64,000 nt of DNA from Nostoc sp. MS1 (GCF_019976755.1 NZ_AP023441.1:1656001-1720000), one strand, 5' to 3'; positions 1 through 9,127 are shown, counted from the first letter of the stretch. Notes: generated by a model from the letters alone, not told the origin. Numbers and translations: made by a program.

Positions 1-70
1 TTCTAGTTGTGGTGGTACTTTAGTTTGAAGTATCTAATGTAAAAAACTTAGTGAAAAGAGACAACAGAAT

Positions 71-97
71 AATCCCACACCTTCAGGGTGTGAGATT
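71..97 (-). terminator. hairpin downstream of ilvD
   Basis: An 11-bp stem with one mismatch (aatcccacacc pairing with ggtgtgagatt) around a short cttca-type loop lies just after the ilvD stop codon on the minus strand. The T-run after it is weak, so it is a likely but not certain intrinsic terminator. Confidence 0.5.
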
Positions 98-105
98 ATC
101 AATGT

Positions 106-1812
106 TTACTTATTAAACAAATCTAAGTCTGTAACAGCGCCAACGCTACTAGAAGCAACCAACTTGGCATATTTAGCCAGAATGCCTTTAGTATAACGAG
201 GTGGACGGGGTTGCCATTTAGCACGGCGGCTTGCTAGTTCTTCTTCAGTGATATTTAACTGTAGCAAACGAGAATTAGCATCGATGGTGATACTATCATC
301 TTCTTCGACCAGAGCAATGTTACCCCCAACCGCCGCCTCCGGCGCAACGTGTCCGACTACCATCCCGTAAGTACCACCAGAAAAACGGCCATCAGTAATT
401 AACCCGACTGCATCCCCTAAACCTGCACCAATAATTGCTGAAGTCGGTGCAAGCATTTCTCGCATACCGGGGCCACCTTTAGGGCCTTCGTAACGGATAA
501 CAATCACATCACCAGCCTTGATTTTACCTGCCAGAATCGCATCTAAGCAGGATTCTTCCGATTCAAACACTCGCGCCGGGCCAGTAATTACAGGCTTTTT
601 CACCCCAGTAATTTTGGCAACAGCACCCTCAGTAGCTAAATTACCCTTGAGTATCGCCAAGTGACCTTGAGCATACATCGGGTGATTCCAAGGACGAATG
701 ACATCTTGGCTAGGTGATGGTTCATCGGGGACATCTGCTAAAACTTCAGCAATGGTTTTACCTGTGATGGTGATACAGTCGCCGTGGAGTAAACCATGTA
801 CCAATAACATCTTCATCACTTGGGGGATACCGCCTGCTTGATGCAGGTCTGTGGCGACGTATCTACCACTGGGTTTGAGATCACATAAAACGGGTACACG
901 ACCACGGATAGTTTCAAAGTCATCTAAATTTAGTTCTACACCAGCCGCACGAGCGATCGCCAGAAAATGTAACACGGCGTTAGTTGAACCACCCACCGCC
1001 ATAATTACCGATATGGCATTTTCTATGGATTGACGAGTAATAATTTGTCTTGGTAATAGTTGATGACGAATTGCTTCTACTAATACTTTGGCTGATTCTT
1101 CTGTACTATCTGCTTTCTCATCATCTTCTGCTGCCATTGTGGAGGAATAAGGTAAGCTCATACCCATCGCTTCAAAAGCGCTTGACATAGTATTTGCTGT
1201 GTACATTCCACCACAGGAACCCGCACCTGGACAAGCTTGGCTTTCAACTGCTAGTAGTTCATCTTCATCAATTTTGCCGGCGCTGTATTCACCCACCGCC
1301 TCGAAAGAACTAACAACAGTCAACTCCTTGCCTTTATAATGTCCGGGTTTAATAGTGCCACCATAGACGAAGATAGCAGGTATATTCATCCGAGCGATCG
1401 CAATCATTGCTCCTGGCATATTTTTATCACAGCCACCGATAGCAATTACCCCGTCCATACTTTGCCCATTACAGACAGTTTCAATGGAGTCTGCAATTAC
1501 CTCTCTGGAAACTAGGGAATATTTCATCCCTTCCGTTCCCATAGAAATACCATCACTAATGGTAATTGTGCCGAATATTTGCGGCATTGCTCCAGCTAGT
1601 TTTATACCCGCTTCGGCTCTTTCTGCTAGTCTATTTATCCCCATATTACAGGGAGTGATTGTGCTGTAGGCATTTGATATACCGACAATTGGCTTGTTAA
1701 AGTCTTCATCTTGAAAACCTACTGCTCGTAACATAGCGCGATTTGGCGATCGCTGTACCCCTTGGGTAACAACTTTACTGCGGAAATTCTCTGATGTTGT
1801 GTTTTCAGCCAT
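106..1812 (-). CDS. ilvD: dihydroxy-acid dehydratase
   Basis: This cytoplasmic iron-sulfur enzyme dehydrates dihydroxy-isovalerate and dihydroxy-methylvalerate in valine, leucine and isoleucine synthesis. The 568-residue protein carries the family cysteines in TPCNMG (C55), GGCDKNMPG (C128) and CPGAGSCGGMYTANTM (C194, C200), which fit a cluster-binding IlvD/Edd protein. The start is placed at the ATG for MAENTTSENF because caggagg lies about 10 nt upstream; the frame stays open for 21 more codons upstream, but without such a site. It is transcribed away from a LysR-type regulator, with about 100 bp between the two starts. The family assignment is firm. Confidence 0.96.
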   Translation of the reverse strand: MAENTTSENFRSKVVTQGVQRSPNRAMLRAVGFQDEDFNKPIVGISNAYSTITPCNMGINRLAERAEAGIKLAGAMPQIFGTITISDGISMGTEGMKYSLVSREVIADSIETVCNGQSMDGVIAIGGCDKNMPGAMIAIARMNIPAIFVYGGTIKPGHYKGKELTVVSSFEAVGEYSAGKIDEDELLAVESQACPGAGSCGGMYTANTMSSAFEAMGMSLPYSSTMAAEDDEKADSTEESAKVLVEAIRHQLLPRQIITRQSIENAISVIMAVGGSTNAVLHFLAIARAAGVELNLDDFETIRGRVPVLCDLKPSGRYVATDLHQAGGIPQVMKMLLVHGLLHGDCITITGKTIAEVLADVPDEPSPSQDVIRPWNHPMYAQGHLAILKGNLATEGAVAKITGVKKPVITGPARVFESEESCLDAILAGKIKAGDVIVIRYEGPKGGPGMREMLAPTSAIIGAGLGDAVGLITDGRFSGGTYGMVVGHVAPEAAVGGNIALVEEDDSITIDANSRLLQLNITEEELASRRAKWQPRPPRYTKGILAKYAKLVASSSVGAVTDLDLFNK

Positions 1813-1915
1813 TGCTCTAGCCTCCTGCAAAATCCCTGTATGAGTATCATAGGTAGACGCTTTTGAGATGTCCAATATATATTTATTTAAAATTGAAACT
1901 TTTAAAATATTAAAA
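1813..1915. promoter_or_regulatory. divergent promoter region ilvD / LysR regulator
   Basis: The 103-bp gap between the two divergent start codons must hold both promoters. LysR regulators often control the divergent neighbour from such a gap, so this is the natural place for an operator. No clear operator palindrome was identified by eye. Confidence 0.45.
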
Positions 1916-2797
1916 ATGGAATTACGACATCTACGCTACTTTATTGCTGTAGCTGAGGAACTACATTTCAGTAAAGCCGCAGAAAGACTGCACATAGCAC
2001 AACCGCCTCTCAGCCAACAAATTCAGCAACTAGAAGCAGAAATAGGAGTACAACTTTTTCATCGCAAAACTAAGCGACAAGTACAGCTAACAGAAGCAGG
2101 TAAGGTCTTTTTACAAGAGGCTTATCAAATATTAGTGCAACTAGACACAGCAGTCGCCTTAACTCAAAGAATTGGTAGAGGTCAAACAGGTCAATTGAAA
2201 ATAGGATTTACTAGTTTGGTAATCTACGATTTATTACCCTTAATTTTGCGGCAATTTCGTGAGCAATTTCCCCAAATAGAATTAGTTTTACGAGAATTAA
2301 CTACAAGCCAACAGGAGCAAGCACTCAGAGATTCCCAAATTCATGTAGGCTTTGCTCACCCACCTTTAGAAGATGACACCATATCTTATAAGTGTATTCA
2401 TACGCAAACCTTAGTTGTGGCTTTGCCATCAACTCATTCATTAGTACAAACAGAATATATCTCAGTCCAAAATCTTCTGGATGAACCTTTGATTATGTTT
2501 CCTCGGTATTTAGCACCTGGACTTTATGACCGTATTATGAGTCTTTTCCAGCAGGGAAATATTTCACCTAACATTACTCAAGAGGCAATTCAAATGCAAA
2601 CAATTATTGGGCTAGTATCGGCTGGAATGGGTGTGGCGATTACACCATCTTCTCTCCAAAATCTTCAAAGGTCTGGTGTAGTATATCGTCCTTTACTAGA
2701 ACAAGTACCCGTAATAGAAACTGCTGTTATCTGGCAGGAAAATAGTTTAACGCCGCTTGTGGAAAATTTCTTACAATTTACCTATTTCAAAAATTAA
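1916..2797 (+). CDS. LysR-family transcriptional regulator
   Basis: This is a 293-residue one-component DNA-binding regulator. The N-terminal winged helix-turn-helix is typical of LysR proteins (MELRHLRYFIAVAEELHFSK, then AERLHIAQPPLSQQI), and residues from about 90 form the periplasmic-binding-protein-like effector domain. The ATG at 1916 is chosen because the family's N-terminus begins exactly there; the frame extends 16 codons further up without resembling the family. It is divergent from ilvD, so a link to branched-chain amino acid synthesis is plausible from context only. The effector is unknown. Confidence 0.9.
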   Translation: MELRHLRYFIAVAEELHFSKAAERLHIAQPPLSQQIQQLEAEIGVQLFHRKTKRQVQLTEAGKVFLQEAYQILVQLDTAVALTQRIGRGQTGQLKIGFTSLVIYDLLPLILRQFREQFPQIELVLRELTTSQQEQALRDSQIHVGFAHPPLEDDTISYKCIHTQTLVVALPSTHSLVQTEYISVQNLLDEPLIMFPRYLAPGLYDRIMSLFQQGNISPNITQEAIQMQTIIGLVSAGMGVAITPSSLQNLQRSGVVYRPLLEQVPVIETAVIWQENSLTPLVENFLQFTYFKN

Positions 2798-2815
2798 ATA
2801 TGAGTTCTATATTAG

Positions 2816-2976
2816 CTACGGCACTACAATAACAGGTGTTCCGACACTTACCTGAGAAAATAATTCTTCAACATCCTTGTTTTACATCCGAATACAACCG
2901 TGTGAGGCAGGTCTACCCACAGACTCATGATTTGGAGTATCATGATGGCGATCGCACTCACCAGTAGTCACTATTT
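2816..2976 (-). pseudogene. remnant of an L,D-transpeptidase (YkuD domain) gene
   Basis: Reading the minus strand gives a short frame containing TPNHESVGRPASHGCIRM, the catalytic His/Cys motif of YkuD L,D-transpeptidases, which cross-link peptidoglycan. A TAA stop follows directly (2882-2884). The same frame then continues as NKDVEELFSQVSVGTPVIVV and ends with a normal stop, matching the usual C-terminus of the family. Everything N-terminal to the motif is missing: a stop lies a few codons upstream of the fragment. It is a decayed gene with a truncated 5' end and an in-frame nonsense codon. Confidence 0.75.
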
Positions 2977-3471
2977 AATAGCTAAGTTAACTTGATTAAT
3001 TATCTCGTTCGTTTATCTAAAGCCTATACTAATGTTAAATTACACCGTGATATTTAGAACTATCTAATATTAATATTTTATGTCTAAATAATATTAATTA
3101 TTAAATCTAATATCCTAAAAGCACACGAAGGGCAATTATTGATAGGCATAGTTAAATGGAATAAATTAATTAAAATTTATATTCAAAATATAAATAGGAT
3201 AAATAAGTTTTAATAAACTAAACTTTTGATTTTTATCATAAATAAAGCTCCTTCCATAGAGAGTTGTTATTGATTTTGATGATGAAGCGTAAGTAATTGC
3301 GATGGTTAGTACACTCGTGTAGTTATTGCATCTCGATGAGCAACCAATACTATATATAAATGTCTCCTTTAAGGCATATCAAACAGCCAATGGAGGAATA
3401 CAAAACTGCTACAATTGAGTCGCATAAAAGTTACCTTAGTTATAGATGAAAAAATCAGTGAGTATGAGTTT
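2977..3471. other. AT-rich intergenic stretch
   Basis: Very AT-rich DNA between the transpeptidase remnant and the TerB-like gene. No convincing gene or RNA is visible. An isolated ggagg at about 3392 could be a remnant or the leader of the next gene. Confidence 0.4.
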
Positions 3472-4146
3472 ATGACAAGTGTAGTTGAATCTCCTCACAG
3501 CAACCAACAAATTGCTGCTTGGTTACGGGGGCTACTAACCATAGCTTGGGCTGATGGTAACTTTGATGAACAAGAAAAAGCATCGATTATCGCTATTACC
3601 AAAGATCAATTAGCCCCTGGTGTTGAATTGGATGCGCTAGAGAAAATTACACCAGAAGAACTAGCCACCGTTTTAGGCAAACATACACCAATTGCAGAGA
3701 ACTTTTTACGTACAGCTGTAATAGTAGCGATCGCAGATGGTACATATTCACCTCAAGAAGATGAACTACTGCACCAGTTATGTCAAGCACTAGGCGAACC
3801 AGAATACATACTCCCCGCCCTGCGTCAAACTTTAACAGTTAAAGAACAACTAAACTTTTCTGCCCTTACCCCACCACTCACCCATCCCCATGACGTATTA
3901 CATCCCCTCCGTGACTGGCTAGATGGGTTAGAAATCGAAGACCCCAGAGTTGCCCGTTTTCTGTGTAAAATGATTCCTTCGCAGTGTCCTTTCGAGAGGG
4001 ATGTCACCTTATTTGGACACAAAATAGTTCATATTCCGCCATTATGTAAAATTAATCCATTATATGAACAGCTTGTAAGTTTACGCTTCCGCGCCCTCTC
4101 CTATTTAGCGGATGATTGTAAAGAGGATATTTCAGAGTATATTTAG
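3472..4146 (+). CDS. TerB-like protein with Mo-dependent nitrogenase C-terminal domain
   Basis: The N-terminal half (AWLRGLLTIAWADGNFDEQEKASI, with a second acidic repeat VIVAIADGTYSPQEDELL) is a TerB-like helical domain with two acidic, possibly metal-binding motifs. The last roughly 80 residues (LRDWLDGLEIEDPRVARFLCKMIPSQCPFERD ... HIPPLCKINPLYEQLVSLRFRALSYLADDC) match the small cyanobacterial domain named 'Mo-dependent nitrogenase C-terminus'. The exact role is unknown; the domain name does not make this a nitrogenase subunit. The start is uncertain: an in-frame TTG at 3415 would add 19 residues, and neither start has a well-spaced ribosome site. Confidence 0.75.
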   Translation: MTSVVESPHSNQQIAAWLRGLLTIAWADGNFDEQEKASIIAITKDQLAPGVELDALEKITPEELATVLGKHTPIAENFLRTAVIVAIADGTYSPQEDELLHQLCQALGEPEYILPALRQTLTVKEQLNFSALTPPLTHPHDVLHPLRDWLDGLEIEDPRVARFLCKMIPSQCPFERDVTLFGHKIVHIPPLCKINPLYEQLVSLRFRALSYLADDCKEDISEYI

Positions 4147-4173
4147 TCATTGGTCATTAGTCATTAGTTATTA
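4145..4173. repeat. heptanucleotide tandem repeat (tcattag type)
   Basis: Degenerate tandem copies of tcattag/tcattgg directly after the TerB-like stop codon. Its inverse complement recurs at 4423-4469, so the two blocks could pair. This is the short tandemly repeated (STRR) class common in Nostocales. Confidence 0.8.
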
Positions 4174-4422
4174 ATCCACAGTCAACAGTCCATAGTTATT
4201 TTCTCCTGTTACCTCTTGGGAGCAGTAGGGGTGGGTTACTCCCCACTCCTCACCCCCTATTCCCTACCCACAAGACGGTACTCAACACTGGTAAAGAAGA
4301 CTATATAGAGTAACCTGTTAAGTAGAGCAATTAAACAAGCATGTATTTTTGCAGGTGCGCGCACAATGTTAAGCACCGTTGTTATCAATGGGTAAAACTC
4401 TTACAAATGAGTAACTAATAAC

Positions 4423-4469
4423 CATTGACTAATGACCAATGACCAATGACTAATGACTAATGACTAATT
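4423..4469. repeat. heptanucleotide tandem repeat abutting obgE
   Basis: About six copies of atgacta/atgacca run right up to the obgE start codon, occupying the place where a Shine-Dalgarno sequence would normally lie. Same repeat family as 4145-4173 but in the opposite orientation. Confidence 0.85.
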
Positions 4470-5498
4470 ATGCAATTTATCGACCAAGCACAAATCGAAG
4501 TAGAAGCTGGTAAAGGCGGCGATGGTATTGTCGCCTTCCGGCGAGAAAAGTATGTACCAGCCGGCGGCCCCTCTGGCGGTAATGGGGGAAGGGGTGGTTC
4601 AGTGATTTTTGTAGTTGTAGAAAGTTTACAAACCCTCTTAGACTTTCGCTATAACCATATATTTAAAGCCGACAATGGTGGTCGTGGCGGCCCCAATAAC
4701 TGCACTGGCGCTTCTGGGAAAGATTTAATTATTGAAGTTCCCTGCGGCACAGTAATTTATGATGCGGAAACAGACGAAATGTTGGCTGATTTAACTCAAC
4801 CTAACCAAAGGTTAGTCATTGCTGAAGGTGGTAAAGGTGGGTTAGGAAATCAGCACTTCTTGAGTAACCGTAACCGCGCCCCAGAATATGCTCTCCCAGG
4901 ATTACCAGGGGAAAGAAAACTGTTACGTTTAGAGTTGAAACTGCTGGCGGAAGTAGGAATTATTGGTTTACCCAACGCAGGTAAGTCAACTTTAATTTCA
5001 TCCTTGTCGGCGGCGCGTCCAAAAATTGCTGACTATCCATTCACAACTCTCATACCCAATTTAGGCGTAGTCCGCAAACCTACTGGTGATGGTACAGTAT
5101 TTGCTGACATCCCCGGATTAATTGAGGGTGCAGCCGGAGGCGCAGGTTTAGGACATGATTTCTTACGCCATATCGAACGGACGCGGGTATTGTTGCACCT
5201 AATTGATGCTACCAGTGATGATGTCATCAGAGACTACAATACAATTCAGCAAGAGTTGCAAGCTTACGGGCGTGGTTTAACTGAGCGAATGCAGATTTTA
5301 GCGCTGAATAAAATTGATGCAGTTGACAAAGAAACTGTAGATTTAGAAGCACTAGCTACTCAATTAAATCATCTGTCTCATGCTCCAGTTTTCTTAATTT
5401 CTGCGGTAACTCGTACTGGGTTAGAGCCATTGTTACAAGAAGTTTGGCGAATCCTTGACCAAATCAATAAACTTGAGGAAGTTGAAGTGTTTAGTTAA
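4470..5498 (+). CDS. obgE: Obg-family GTPase (ObgE/CgtA)
   Basis: Essential GTPase associated with large ribosomal subunit assembly and stress responses. The 342 residues show the glycine-rich Obg fold (about 1-158, with GKGGDGIVAFRREKYVPAGGP) followed by a G domain: G1 GLPNAGKST at about 166-174, G3 DIPGLIEG at 213-220, and an NKID G4 motif near 285. The Obg-specific C-terminal extension of some homologues is short here. The start is fixed by the conserved MQFIDQAQIEVEAG; heptamer repeats fill the leader and no ribosome site is visible. Confidence 0.96.
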   Translation: MQFIDQAQIEVEAGKGGDGIVAFRREKYVPAGGPSGGNGGRGGSVIFVVVESLQTLLDFRYNHIFKADNGGRGGPNNCTGASGKDLIIEVPCGTVIYDAETDEMLADLTQPNQRLVIAEGGKGGLGNQHFLSNRNRAPEYALPGLPGERKLLRLELKLLAEVGIIGLPNAGKSTLISSLSAARPKIADYPFTTLIPNLGVVRKPTGDGTVFADIPGLIEGAAGGAGLGHDFLRHIERTRVLLHLIDATSDDVIRDYNTIQQELQAYGRGLTERMQILALNKIDAVDKETVDLEALATQLNHLSHAPVFLISAVTRTGLEPLLQEVWRILDQINKLEEVEVFS

Positions 5499-5957
5499 GT
5501 AAATAAACTTAATTAAGAACACCAAATTTTTAGGCTTGGTTTTATACTATTTCAGCTATCTTATTTCAGGATATCAGTCTAACTGCAACCTGTGGATATT
5601 TAGTTAGTTAATGTGAGTTGGATGAACCTCTCCCTCCCAGCTTCCCTGTCCTACAAGGCGCTACGGTGTACACACATCTTTGTGCTGAGTACAAAATGTG
5701 GTTTGATCCCCCTAAATCCCCCTTAAAAAGGGGGACTTTGATTCTTGATCCCCCCTTTTTTTAAGGGGGGTTAGGGGGGATCAAAACGTTGTGGGACTAG
5801 TTTATTAGACTTGTGTGTACACCGTAGCCTACAAGGCGAGGAAGGAGCATGTTAATTATGGGGTTTTTTAAGCCCATTCTTTTTAGGGGAGGGTTTAGAG
5901 AGGAGTCAAATCTCATTCATCGAACTCAAGTTTAGTTACAGTAGAATCACAAGCCTA
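5499..5957. other. intergenic region carrying the MITE
   Basis: Apart from the MITE, the gap between obgE and the restriction-modification gene holds no open frame that looks like a gene. The promoter of the restriction-modification gene should lie to the right of the MITE, in about 5840-5957. Confidence 0.5.
5661..5827. mobile_element. 167-bp MITE with 16-bp terminal inverted repeats and 11-bp target duplication
   Basis: The ends are perfect inverted repeats: ctacggtgtacacaca at 5661-5676 and its complement at 5812-5827. The element is flanked by an 11-bp direct repeat, cctacaaggcg (5650-5660 and 5828-5838), as expected for a target-site duplication. It has no coding capacity. The interior holds a large hairpin of C-rich and G-rich arms (about 5703-5786, gatccccct ... 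agggggatc). It is a non-autonomous element that needs a transposase encoded elsewhere. Confidence 0.85.
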
Positions 5958-7958
5958 ATGAATCTCGCTGCTATTTTTAAAGACTCTAACTATAAACTGT
6001 CTCAATTCACAACCCAAGAAATTGATAACTTGGAAAAGTCTATCATTATTAAGCAGACAAAAACTGGGGATGTGCCTTATGTGAGATGTTTGGTGCGAAA
6101 TAAGGAAATAAAACTGACACCAGAAGAAGCCGTGCGACAGCTTTATTTACAAGTATTAATGCAGCGTTATCTTTATCCCGTTAGCCGTATTACAGTTGAG
6201 TATGTGGTTACGTTTGGGCGAGAAAAGAAAAAAGCTGATATTGCTATTTCTGATAAAGATAGACCGAATGTTCCTTACATTATTGTGGAACTAAAAAAGC
6301 CGAAATTAAAAGACGGGAAGGAACAGCTACGTTCTTATTGTAATGCTACAGGCGCACCGATTGGTATTTGGACGAATGGCGATCAGATTTCTTTCTATCA
6401 GCGTAAAAATCCTAATTACTTTGAAGATATTACAGATATTCCCAATGCTAACCAAACCTTAGCAGATATTCTCAATGTTAAGTTTACTCTAGAAGACTTA
6501 ATTAAAAAAGATAAACTCGTCAACGAAAAGAAATCTCTGAAAGCCTTGATTGAGGAAATGGAAGATGAAGTCTTGGCTAATGCAGGGGTTGATGTGTTTG
6601 AGGAAGTCTTCAAACTTATTTTTACTAAATTATATGATGAATGGCTATCGGGAAGGGGAAATAACCGCAATACTCGATTACTAGAGTTTAGAAATACAGG
6701 ACAAACCGACACCGCACTTAAAAATAAGATTCAAATTTTATTTGATAGAGCTAAAAAACATTGGGAAGGTGTATTTAGTGAAGATAGTAAAATTACTTTG
6801 ACTGTTTCTCACCTCTCGATTTGTGTGTCGTCTTTGGAAAATGTAAAATTATTTAACTCGAATTTAGATATAGTCGATGAAGCATTCGAGTATTTGATTA
6901 ATCAGAGTAGCAAAGGTGAAAAGGGACAATATTTCACGCCTCGGTATGTAATTGATATGTGTGTCAAAATGCTCAATCCCCAAGAGGATGAGTATATGAT
7001 TGACACGGCGGCGGGTTCTTCTGGTTTTCCAGTACATACGATTTTTCATGTTTGGAAACAAATAATAGAAGATGAAGGGATAAAAGTCAGCAATTTATTT
7101 TCTTTGGAAGAGAAGCCTTATCGTTGTGAAAAATATGTTCAAGAAAGGGTATTTGCTATTGATTTTGATGAGAAAGCGGTACGTGTAGCCAGAACATTAA
7201 ATTTAATTGCTGGTGACGGACAAACCAACGTGTTACATTTAAATACTCTAGATTTTGCTAGTTGGGATGAGGTGACGCGAGATGAAGACTGGCAAAATAT
7301 TTATTTTGAAGGTTTCAAAAAATTAAAGAAATTACGCAGCACTAAGGATAGTTATAAAGAATTTCAATTTGATATTTTGATGGCTAACCCGCCATTTGCT
7401 GGAGATATTAAAGAACCACAAATTATTCATAGATATGATTTATCGAAAAAGCCGAATGGTGCTTGGCAATCGAAGGTAGGCAGAGATATTTTATTTATTG
7501 AGCGTAACTTGGATTTCTTGAAACCAGGGGGGAGAATGGCTATTGTTTTACCCCAAGGACGGTTTAATAATTCGTCTGATAAAGATATTCGAGATTTTAT
7601 TGCTGAACGCTGTCGCATTGTAGCTGTTGTGGGGCTGCATGGAAATACTTTTAAGCCCCATACGGGAACGAAGACATCAGTATTATTTGTCCAAAAATGG
7701 AATGATGATCCCCATCTGGGGGCTTTGTGTCCTAGAGTTGAAGATTACAACATCTTTTTTGCGACGATGCGGAAGTCGGGAAAGGATAATTCTGGTGAGA
7801 AAATTTGGCGACGGGTTTTGTCGAAATCGGAAGAGAAGTTATCGGAACAAGATAAGGAAAAGATATTTTTACAAGATGAACACGGTCATTTAGTTGTTGA
7901 CCATGATTTATTTAATCATGAGGGAGTAACGCAGGATGGTAAGCTGTTACGCAGCTAA
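5958..7958 (+). CDS. restriction-modification protein, 5' part (nuclease-like domain + N6-adenine methylase), cut by IS630 element
   Basis: Residues about 50-150 form an HsdR-N-terminal-like domain with a PD-(D/E)xK pattern (D94, E111, K113 in ADIAI ... IIVELKK). Residues about 310-650 form a type I HsdM-like adenine methyltransferase: GEKGQYFTPRYVIDMCVKML, motif I around 348-358 (MIDTAAGSSGFP) and motif IV NPPF at 477-480. Genuine sequence ends at 7941; the last codons up to the stop at 7958 come from the inserted element. With the element removed, the frame runs on without a stop into the specificity part at 9130-10682. As it stands this fragment lacks any target-recognition domain, so activity is doubtful. 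Confidence 0.85.
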   Translation: MNLAAIFKDSNYKLSQFTTQEIDNLEKSIIIKQTKTGDVPYVRCLVRNKEIKLTPEEAVRQLYLQVLMQRYLYPVSRITVEYVVTFGREKKKADIAISDKDRPNVPYIIVELKKPKLKDGKEQLRSYCNATGAPIGIWTNGDQISFYQRKNPNYFEDITDIPNANQTLADILNVKFTLEDLIKKDKLVNEKKSLKALIEEMEDEVLANAGVDVFEEVFKLIFTKLYDEWLSGRGNNRNTRLLEFRNTGQTDTALKNKIQILFDRAKKHWEGVFSEDSKITLTVSHLSICVSSLENVKLFNSNLDIVDEAFEYLINQSSKGEKGQYFTPRYVIDMCVKMLNPQEDEYMIDTAAGSSGFPVHTIFHVWKQIIEDEGIKVSNLFSLEEKPYRCEKYVQERVFAIDFDEKAVRVARTLNLIAGDGQTNVLHLNTLDFASWDEVTRDEDWQNIYFEGFKKLKKLRSTKDSYKEFQFDILMANPPFAGDIKEPQIIHRYDLSKKPNGAWQSKVGRDILFIERNLDFLKPGGRMAIVLPQGRFNNSSDKDIRDFIAERCRIVAVVGLHGNTFKPHTGTKTSVLFVQKWNDDPHLGALCPRVEDYNIFFATMRKSGKDNSGEKIWRRVLSKSEEKLSEQDKEKIFLQDEHGHLVVDHDLFNHEGVTQDGKLLRS

Positions 7959-9127
7959 AGTTAATAAACAGCATTACCTTTATTTTTAATCTTGCGTTCC
8001 CATTTAATAATAAGTCCACCTTGATTGAGCAATTTATTTAACAATTCTTCTAGCTGTGATACAGACTCAAACAATCTATGAGCTATATATTCTTTAGCTG
8101 AATGCCAAAGCAATTCAATTAAATTATAATCTGGACTATAAGGTGGAAGAAATTCTAGAATAATATTTGGCATTTCTGACTCAATTTTAGATAAAATATC
8201 TTTCCTTTTATGGAAACTAGCATTATCTAGTATGATAACTATTTTCGCTGAACCATCTTTAAATTCTTCAACTGATTTCCCTTGTTCTACCCATTCTTGT
8301 AACAGAAAATTATTTAGAGATTTAATCTGTTCATAGAATACATCTGCATTTCCTTTTTTTATGACAAAATTTATTCTTTTCTTGTCATGATAACGTAACC
8401 CTCCCATAATATTTACTCTTCCTCTTCTCCTTTGCCCTGTAACTTTTTTCCTTGTACCTTTCTTACCCCAACTTTTTCTTCTTATCACTCTTAAACTAAA
8501 TCCACTTTCGTCCCAAAACCATACTTGTAAACGCTCTGGAGTTTTTTTGGTTATTCTTAAATATTCTGATAGCTTTTCTTGAAATGCCTTACGCTTTTCA
8601 GGATTCTGTTTGTCCTCTAGGCTGTATTTTGCCCAGAGGTAAACGTACTTTTTTCGCTCTAATATTCTCCTAACTTGAGAGCCGCTTAACTTAATTCCTG
8701 TTGTTTCTTCAAGATATGTTGCTAATCTTGCCGCCGTCCATCGACCAAATTCATATCCATTTTCTACTGGGTCTTTCTCAATTATTTCTAATAACAAATT
8801 TTCATATTCTTTGGTAACTTTGCGGCAGTTACCTTCTCTTCTTCCATCTAAAAAGCTTTCTAAATTATCCGGGTCGCCGTGAACTGCCCAATATGCGACT
8901 GTCGGATATGCAATCTCTAAAAAATTGCTAATTTCTTGATATGTTTTTCCATCATTTATCAACAGAATAATCAGAATCTTCTCTCTTACATAAGGATTTT
9001 CATGCTCTTTTAGTGTTTTCAGTAGCCTTTCCTTCTGCTCTTGAGAAAGATGGTTTTTTGCTGGCATATATGGCCGATAATAGTTTTTACTTAAGTTTAT
9101 ATTATACAATTAAGCTGCGTAGCAGCT
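7942..9127. mobile_element. IS630-family insertion sequence, complete
   Basis: A 1186-bp element bounded by TA dinucleotides (7940-7941 and 9128-9129), the target duplication expected for IS630/Tc1-like elements. The ends are near-perfect inverted repeats (agctgttacgcagct on the left, the complement of agctgctacgcagct on the right). One transposase gene fills it on the minus strand. Excision of element plus one TA restores an uninterrupted reading frame across the site, which fixes the boundaries. Confidence 0.88.
7961..9067 (-). CDS. IS630-family transposase (DDE)
   Basis: From the ATG of MPAKNHLSQEQ the protein has 368 residues: an N-terminal helix-turn-helix (GKTYQEISNFLEIAYPTVAYW) and a second HTH, then the DDE catalytic core. 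D is in VWFWDESGFS (about 186), the second D in VIILDNASFHK (about 281) and E in SPDYNLIELLWHSAKEY (about 318). All three catalytic residues and the full length are kept, so it may be active. An in-frame ATG 14 codons upstream is possible but adds sequence unlike the family. It lies opposite to the gene it interrupts. Confidence 0.92.
   Translation of the reverse strand: MPAKNHLSQEQKERLLKTLKEHENPYVREKILIILLINDGKTYQEISNFLEIAYPTVAYWAVHGDPDNLESFLDGRREGNCRKVTKEYENLLLEIIEKDPVENGYEFGRWTAARLATYLEETTGIKLSGSQVRRILERKKYVYLWAKYSLEDKQNPEKRKAFQEKLSEYLRITKKTPERLQVWFWDESGFSLRVIRRKSWGKKGTRKKVTGQRRRGRVNIMGGLRYHDKKRINFVIKKGNADVFYEQIKSLNNFLLQEWVEQGKSVEEFKDGSAKIVIILDNASFHKRKDILSKIESEMPNIILEFLPPYSPDYNLIELLWHSAKEYIAHRLFESVSQLEELLNKLLNQGGLIIKWERKIKNKGNAVY

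Noticed and set aside
3415..3471. TTG start giving a longer TerB-like protein
   Set aside because: The extension has no family resemblance and the ggagg upstream is too far away; ATG 3472 preferred, though uncertain.
4145..4469. Possible CRISPR array because of repeated units
   Set aside because: Units are 7 bp, contiguous and without spacers; they are short tandem repeats.
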